Shown piece by piece: positions 5,512 to 7,739 of a DNA stretch of 7,739 bases. A program made the position numbers and the translations under genes. How positions within the stretch are numbered: position 1 is the stretch's first letter; the number at the start of each line of letters is the position of its first letter. Under the pieces are notes generated by a model. It saw only the letters and a program-made list of their open reading frames with translations. It was not told where the DNA came from and made no database searches. This stretch comes from an uncultured Oscillospiraceae bacterium (GTDB lineage: Bacteria > Bacillota > Clostridia > Oscillospirales > Oscillospiraceae): assembly GCA_958438185.1 (NCBI GenBank), contig CAUBQU010000052.1:1-7739 (forward strand), in the 5' to 3' direction.

Positions 5512-7739
5512 ATGCGGGTGAAATTTTCCTGGGCGACGGAACGTCTGCTGCAGCAGGCAGCCTGCGAGGCCCGGGGCATGGGCCACGGGTACCTGGGCAG
5601 CGAGCATCTGCTGCTGGCGATGAGCCGCGCGCCGGAGACGACGGCTGGGCGCATCCTGCAGTGGTGCGGCGCGCCGTATACGGCGCTGGCGCTGCTGCTG
5701 TTGGCGCAGATCGGGCAGGGCAGCCCCGGCAGCCCGCTCCGCCAGGGAATGACGCCGGGGGCGGCGCAGGTGCTGGGCGTCGCCGCCCAGGCGGCGTCGG
5801 ACCTGGGCGGCGGCCCGTTGGAGCCGGTGCATCTGCTGCTGGGGGTCGGGCGGCTGCCGGAGAGCGGCGCGGCGCAGCTGCTGCAGCAGTGCGGCGTCTG
5901 CCTGGACGATGTTTTTACCGATGCCGTCGTAAGCCTGCGGCGCCGGGAATTGGACACGGAAAAGAGGGGGATTCCTACGAGAGTATTAGATCAATTTGGC
6001 ATAAACCTGCTGGAAAAGGCGGAGAAAATGGAGACGGTCATCGGCCGGGAGGCGGAGATCGCCCAGGTCATCCAGATCCTTTGCCGGAAGAATAAGAACA
6101 ACCCCGCGCTGATCGGGCAGCCCGGCGTGGGCAAGACGGCCATCGTAGAGGGCCTGGCCCAGCGGATGGCCCTGGGCCATGTGCCGGAGCCGCTGCGGGG
6201 GAAACGACTTGTCAGCGTCGACGTGGCCGGGATGGTCGCGGGGACGAAATACCGGGGCGAATTTGAAGAACGCCTGCGGGATATGCTGGCGGAGATCCAG
6301 CGGGCGGGGAATATCATTCTCTTTGTCGATGAGATGCACACCCTGGTGGGCGCCGGGGCCGCCGAAGGCGCGATCGATGCCTCCAATATCATGAAACCAG
6401 CTCTGGGCCGGGGCCAGCTGCAGCTGATCGGCGCGACGACGCTGGAGGAGTACCGCCGCTATATCGAAAAGGACGCCGCCCTGGCCCGGCGCTTCCGCAG
6501 TGTCCAGATCGCGGAGCCGAGCCAGGACCAGACACTGCAGATCCTCCGGGGTCTGCGGCCCGGCCTGGAGCAGCACCACCGCCTGCAGATCACGGACCAG
6601 GCCCTGGAGACGGCGGTGCAGATGGCGGCGCGCTACCTGCCTGAGCATTATTTCCCGGATAAGGCGCTGGACCTGGTGGACGAGGGCGCGGCCATTGCAG
6701 CCCTGGAAGCCGCCAGGGGCGGCCGCGAGCGCTTTACCCGGCAGCGGGCGGCGCTGGACCGGGACCTGGGCAGCGCCCTGCAGGAGCGCCGGCTGGACCA
6801 AGCCGTCCAGCTGCAGCAGAAGCTGAGCCGCCTGGAGCAGACGATACCCCAATATACCGTGCAGCCGCGGCATGTCGCCCAGGCGGTGGCAAACCGCACC
6901 GGGATCCCGGCGGGCGAAGTCCAGGACCAGGAGCGGCAGCGGCTGCAGCAGCTGGAGCAGCTGCTGCGGGAGCGGATCGTCGGCCAGGACCAGGCGGTGC
7001 ATGAGATCGCCGGGGCTGTCCGCCGGGGCCGGGCAGGGCTGGCCAGCCACAACCGACCGGTGGCGGCGATCTTACTGATGGGCCCCACCGGCGTGGGAAA
7101 GACGGCCCTGTGCAAGGCGCTGGCCGCGGTCGTCTTCGGCAGTGAAAAGGCGATGATCCGGCTGGATATGTCGGAGTATATGGAAAAGCACGCCGTCTCC
7201 CGACTGGTGGGTGCGCCGCCGGGCTATGTCGGCTATGAGGACGGCGGGGATCTGACGGAGAAGGTGCGCCGCAATCCCTATAGTCTTGTCCTGCTGGATG
7301 AGCTGGAAAAGGCCCACCGGGATGTGACGGGGCTGCTCCTGCAGATCTTTGACGACGGGGTTTTGACCGACAGCACTGGCCGCCGTGTGGATTTCCGCCA
7401 CACCCTGATCGTCATGACCTCCAACATCGGCAGCGACCAGACGGGCAAGTGCGGTCTGGGCTTTTGCCCGGATAGCGAGCCCACCCGCCGCCAGGCCCAG
7501 CTGGAGTCGCTGTACCCGCCGGAATTCTTGGGCCGCATCGACTGCATCACCCAATTTTCCGCCCTGGGGCAGGCAGAGCTGACCCAGATCGCGGCGATGC
7601 TGCTTCGAAGCCTGCAGGAGCGGGCGGCGCAGCGGCAGGTCATGCTGCAGATCAGCCCGGCGGTGGCTCCGCTGCTGGCGAGCCAAAGCAGCCGGGAGCG
7701 GGCAGGTGCCCGGGGCATCCGGCACCGGCTGCAGCAGGA
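5512..7739 (+). CDS. clpC: ClpC-like Hsp100 AAA+ unfoldase, 3' end cut off by window
   Basis: An ATP-driven protein unfoldase expected to feed substrates to ClpP. The frame stays open for 742 codons to the window edge; family length is about 810, so roughly 60 residues are missing. Order: two Clp-N repeats (about 5-53 and 80-130); D1 with Walker A GQPGVGKT (202-209), pore loop TKYRGEFEER (Y247), Walker B D273-E274, arginine fingers R326-R327; a short UVR-like coiled coil (408-443) typical of ClpC rather than ClpB; D2 with Walker A GPTGVGKT (524-531), pore loop PPGYVGY (Y572), Walker B D596-E597, a ClpP-docking-loop-like LGF (649-651), and PEFLGRID. Oddities: the second phosphoarginine-pocket Glu is V106 (the first, E31, is kept); the WTGIP Trp is R462; Walker A1 begins GQP not GEP; only about 20 lysines, with Gln, Arg and Leu enriched. 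No ctsR, mcsA or mcsB precedes it. It may be the main ClpC of this lineage or a divergent second copy. Confidence 0.93.
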   Translation, partial: MRVKFSWATERLLQQAACEARGMGHGYLGSEHLLLAMSRAPETTAGRILQWCGAPYTALALLLLAQIGQGSPGSPLRQGMTPGAAQVLGVAAQAASDLGGGPLEPVHLLLGVGRLPESGAAQLLQQCGVCLDDVFTDAVVSLRRRELDTEKRGIPTRVLDQFGINLLEKAEKMETVIGREAEIAQVIQILCRKNKNNPALIGQPGVGKTAIVEGLAQRMALGHVPEPLRGKRLVSVDVAGMVAGTKYRGEFEERLRDMLAEIQRAGNIILFVDEMHTLVGAGAAEGAIDASNIMKPALGRGQLQLIGATTLEEYRRYIEKDAALARRFRSVQIAEPSQDQTLQILRGLRPGLEQHHRLQITDQALETAVQMAARYLPEHYFPDKALDLVDEGAAIAALEAARGGRERFTRQRAALDRDLGSALQERRLDQAVQLQQKLSRLEQTIPQYTVQPRHVAQAVANRTGIPAGEVQDQERQRLQQLEQLLRERIVGQDQAVHEIAGAVRRGRAGLASHNRPVAAILLMGPTGVGKTALCKALAAVVFGSEKAMIRLDMSEYMEKHAVSRLVGAPPGYVGYEDGGDLTEKVRRNPYSLVLLDELEKAHRDVTGLLLQIFDDGVLTDSTGRRVDFRHTLIVMTSNIGSDQTGKCGLGFCPDSEPTRRQAQLESLYPPEFLGRIDCITQFSALGQAELTQIAAMLLRSLQERAAQRQVMLQISPAVAPLLASQSSRERAGARGIRHRLQQ

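Noticed and set aside
5322..6095. Plus-strand frame of 257 codons starting inside the ferredoxin gene and running into clpC.
   Set aside because: It is out of frame with clpC, starts antisense to the ferredoxin start, and gives a Gly/Ala/Arg low-complexity product; the clpC frame from 5512 has strong family motifs.
5986..7050. Long reverse-strand open frame (354 codons) opposite clpC.
   Set aside because: It is antisense to the conserved AAA+ D1 domain, its product is Leu/Gln/Arg-rich without motifs, and it is the mirror of the Gln/Leu-rich clpC codons.
1..7739. CRISPR arrays, tRNA or rRNA genes, insertion sequences, transposases, phage integrase or attachment sites.
   Set aside because: No regularly spaced repeats, tRNA-like cloverleaf, mobile-element protein or long terminal inverted repeat was seen; the only repeats are terminator and leader hairpins.

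Overview
The window looks like a chromosomal segment from a GC-rich (about 60% by eye) anaerobic member of the Firmicutes, probably class Clostridia. The reasons are a 56-residue clostridial-type 2[4Fe-4S] ferredoxin, a ClpC-type (UVR-containing, ClpP-loop-bearing) Hsp100 ATPase, a trmN6-rsmI pair as in Bacillus relatives, strong AGGAGG-type ribosome sites and simple hairpin-plus-T terminators. The genus cannot be assigned from this stretch.

Left block, + strand, 1-3446: the 3' end of an operon. It holds a truncated and divergent DeoC-family aldolase (1-621), a full DeoC (649-1479), a triosephosphate isomerase (1543-2292) and a LacI-family regulator (2319-3362). The full DeoC has two add-ons: a short N-terminal amphipathic segment that resembles the encapsulation peptides that send enzymes into bacterial microcompartments, and a C-terminal tail with a complete CxxCxxCxxxCP iron-sulfur-type motif. 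DeoC cleaves 2-deoxyribose-5-phosphate to acetaldehyde and glyceraldehyde-3-phosphate, and TPI converts the latter to DHAP. My inference is that this is the tail of a sugar-phosphate-utilising (SPU-type) microcompartment operon whose shell genes lie upstream of the window. A strong hairpin with a T tract between deoC and tpiA suggests graded expression. A symmetrical terminator at 3409-3446 closes the operon and also serves the convergent genes.

Middle block, - strand, 3472-5406: housekeeping genes. A ferredoxin with its own promoter and terminator is followed by trmN6 (tRNA adenine-N6 methyltransferase) and rsmI (16S rRNA C1402 2'-O-methyltransferase), with the rsmI Shine-Dalgarno embedded in the last codons of trmN6.

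Right block, + strand, 5512 to the window end: a ClpC-like double-AAA+ unfoldase, open at the right edge, divergent from the ferredoxin across a 176-base regulatory gap. It keeps all ATPase and pore motifs, but has lost the second phosphoarginine-pocket glutamate, the Trp of the WTGIP motif and most of its lysines.

The most interesting item is the DeoC with a putative targeting peptide at one end and an iron-sulfur-type motif at the other, next to a diverged DeoC paralogue. Lysine use differs sharply between the deoC block and the trmN6/rsmI/clp genes, which fits a separate origin or different expression demands for the left block.
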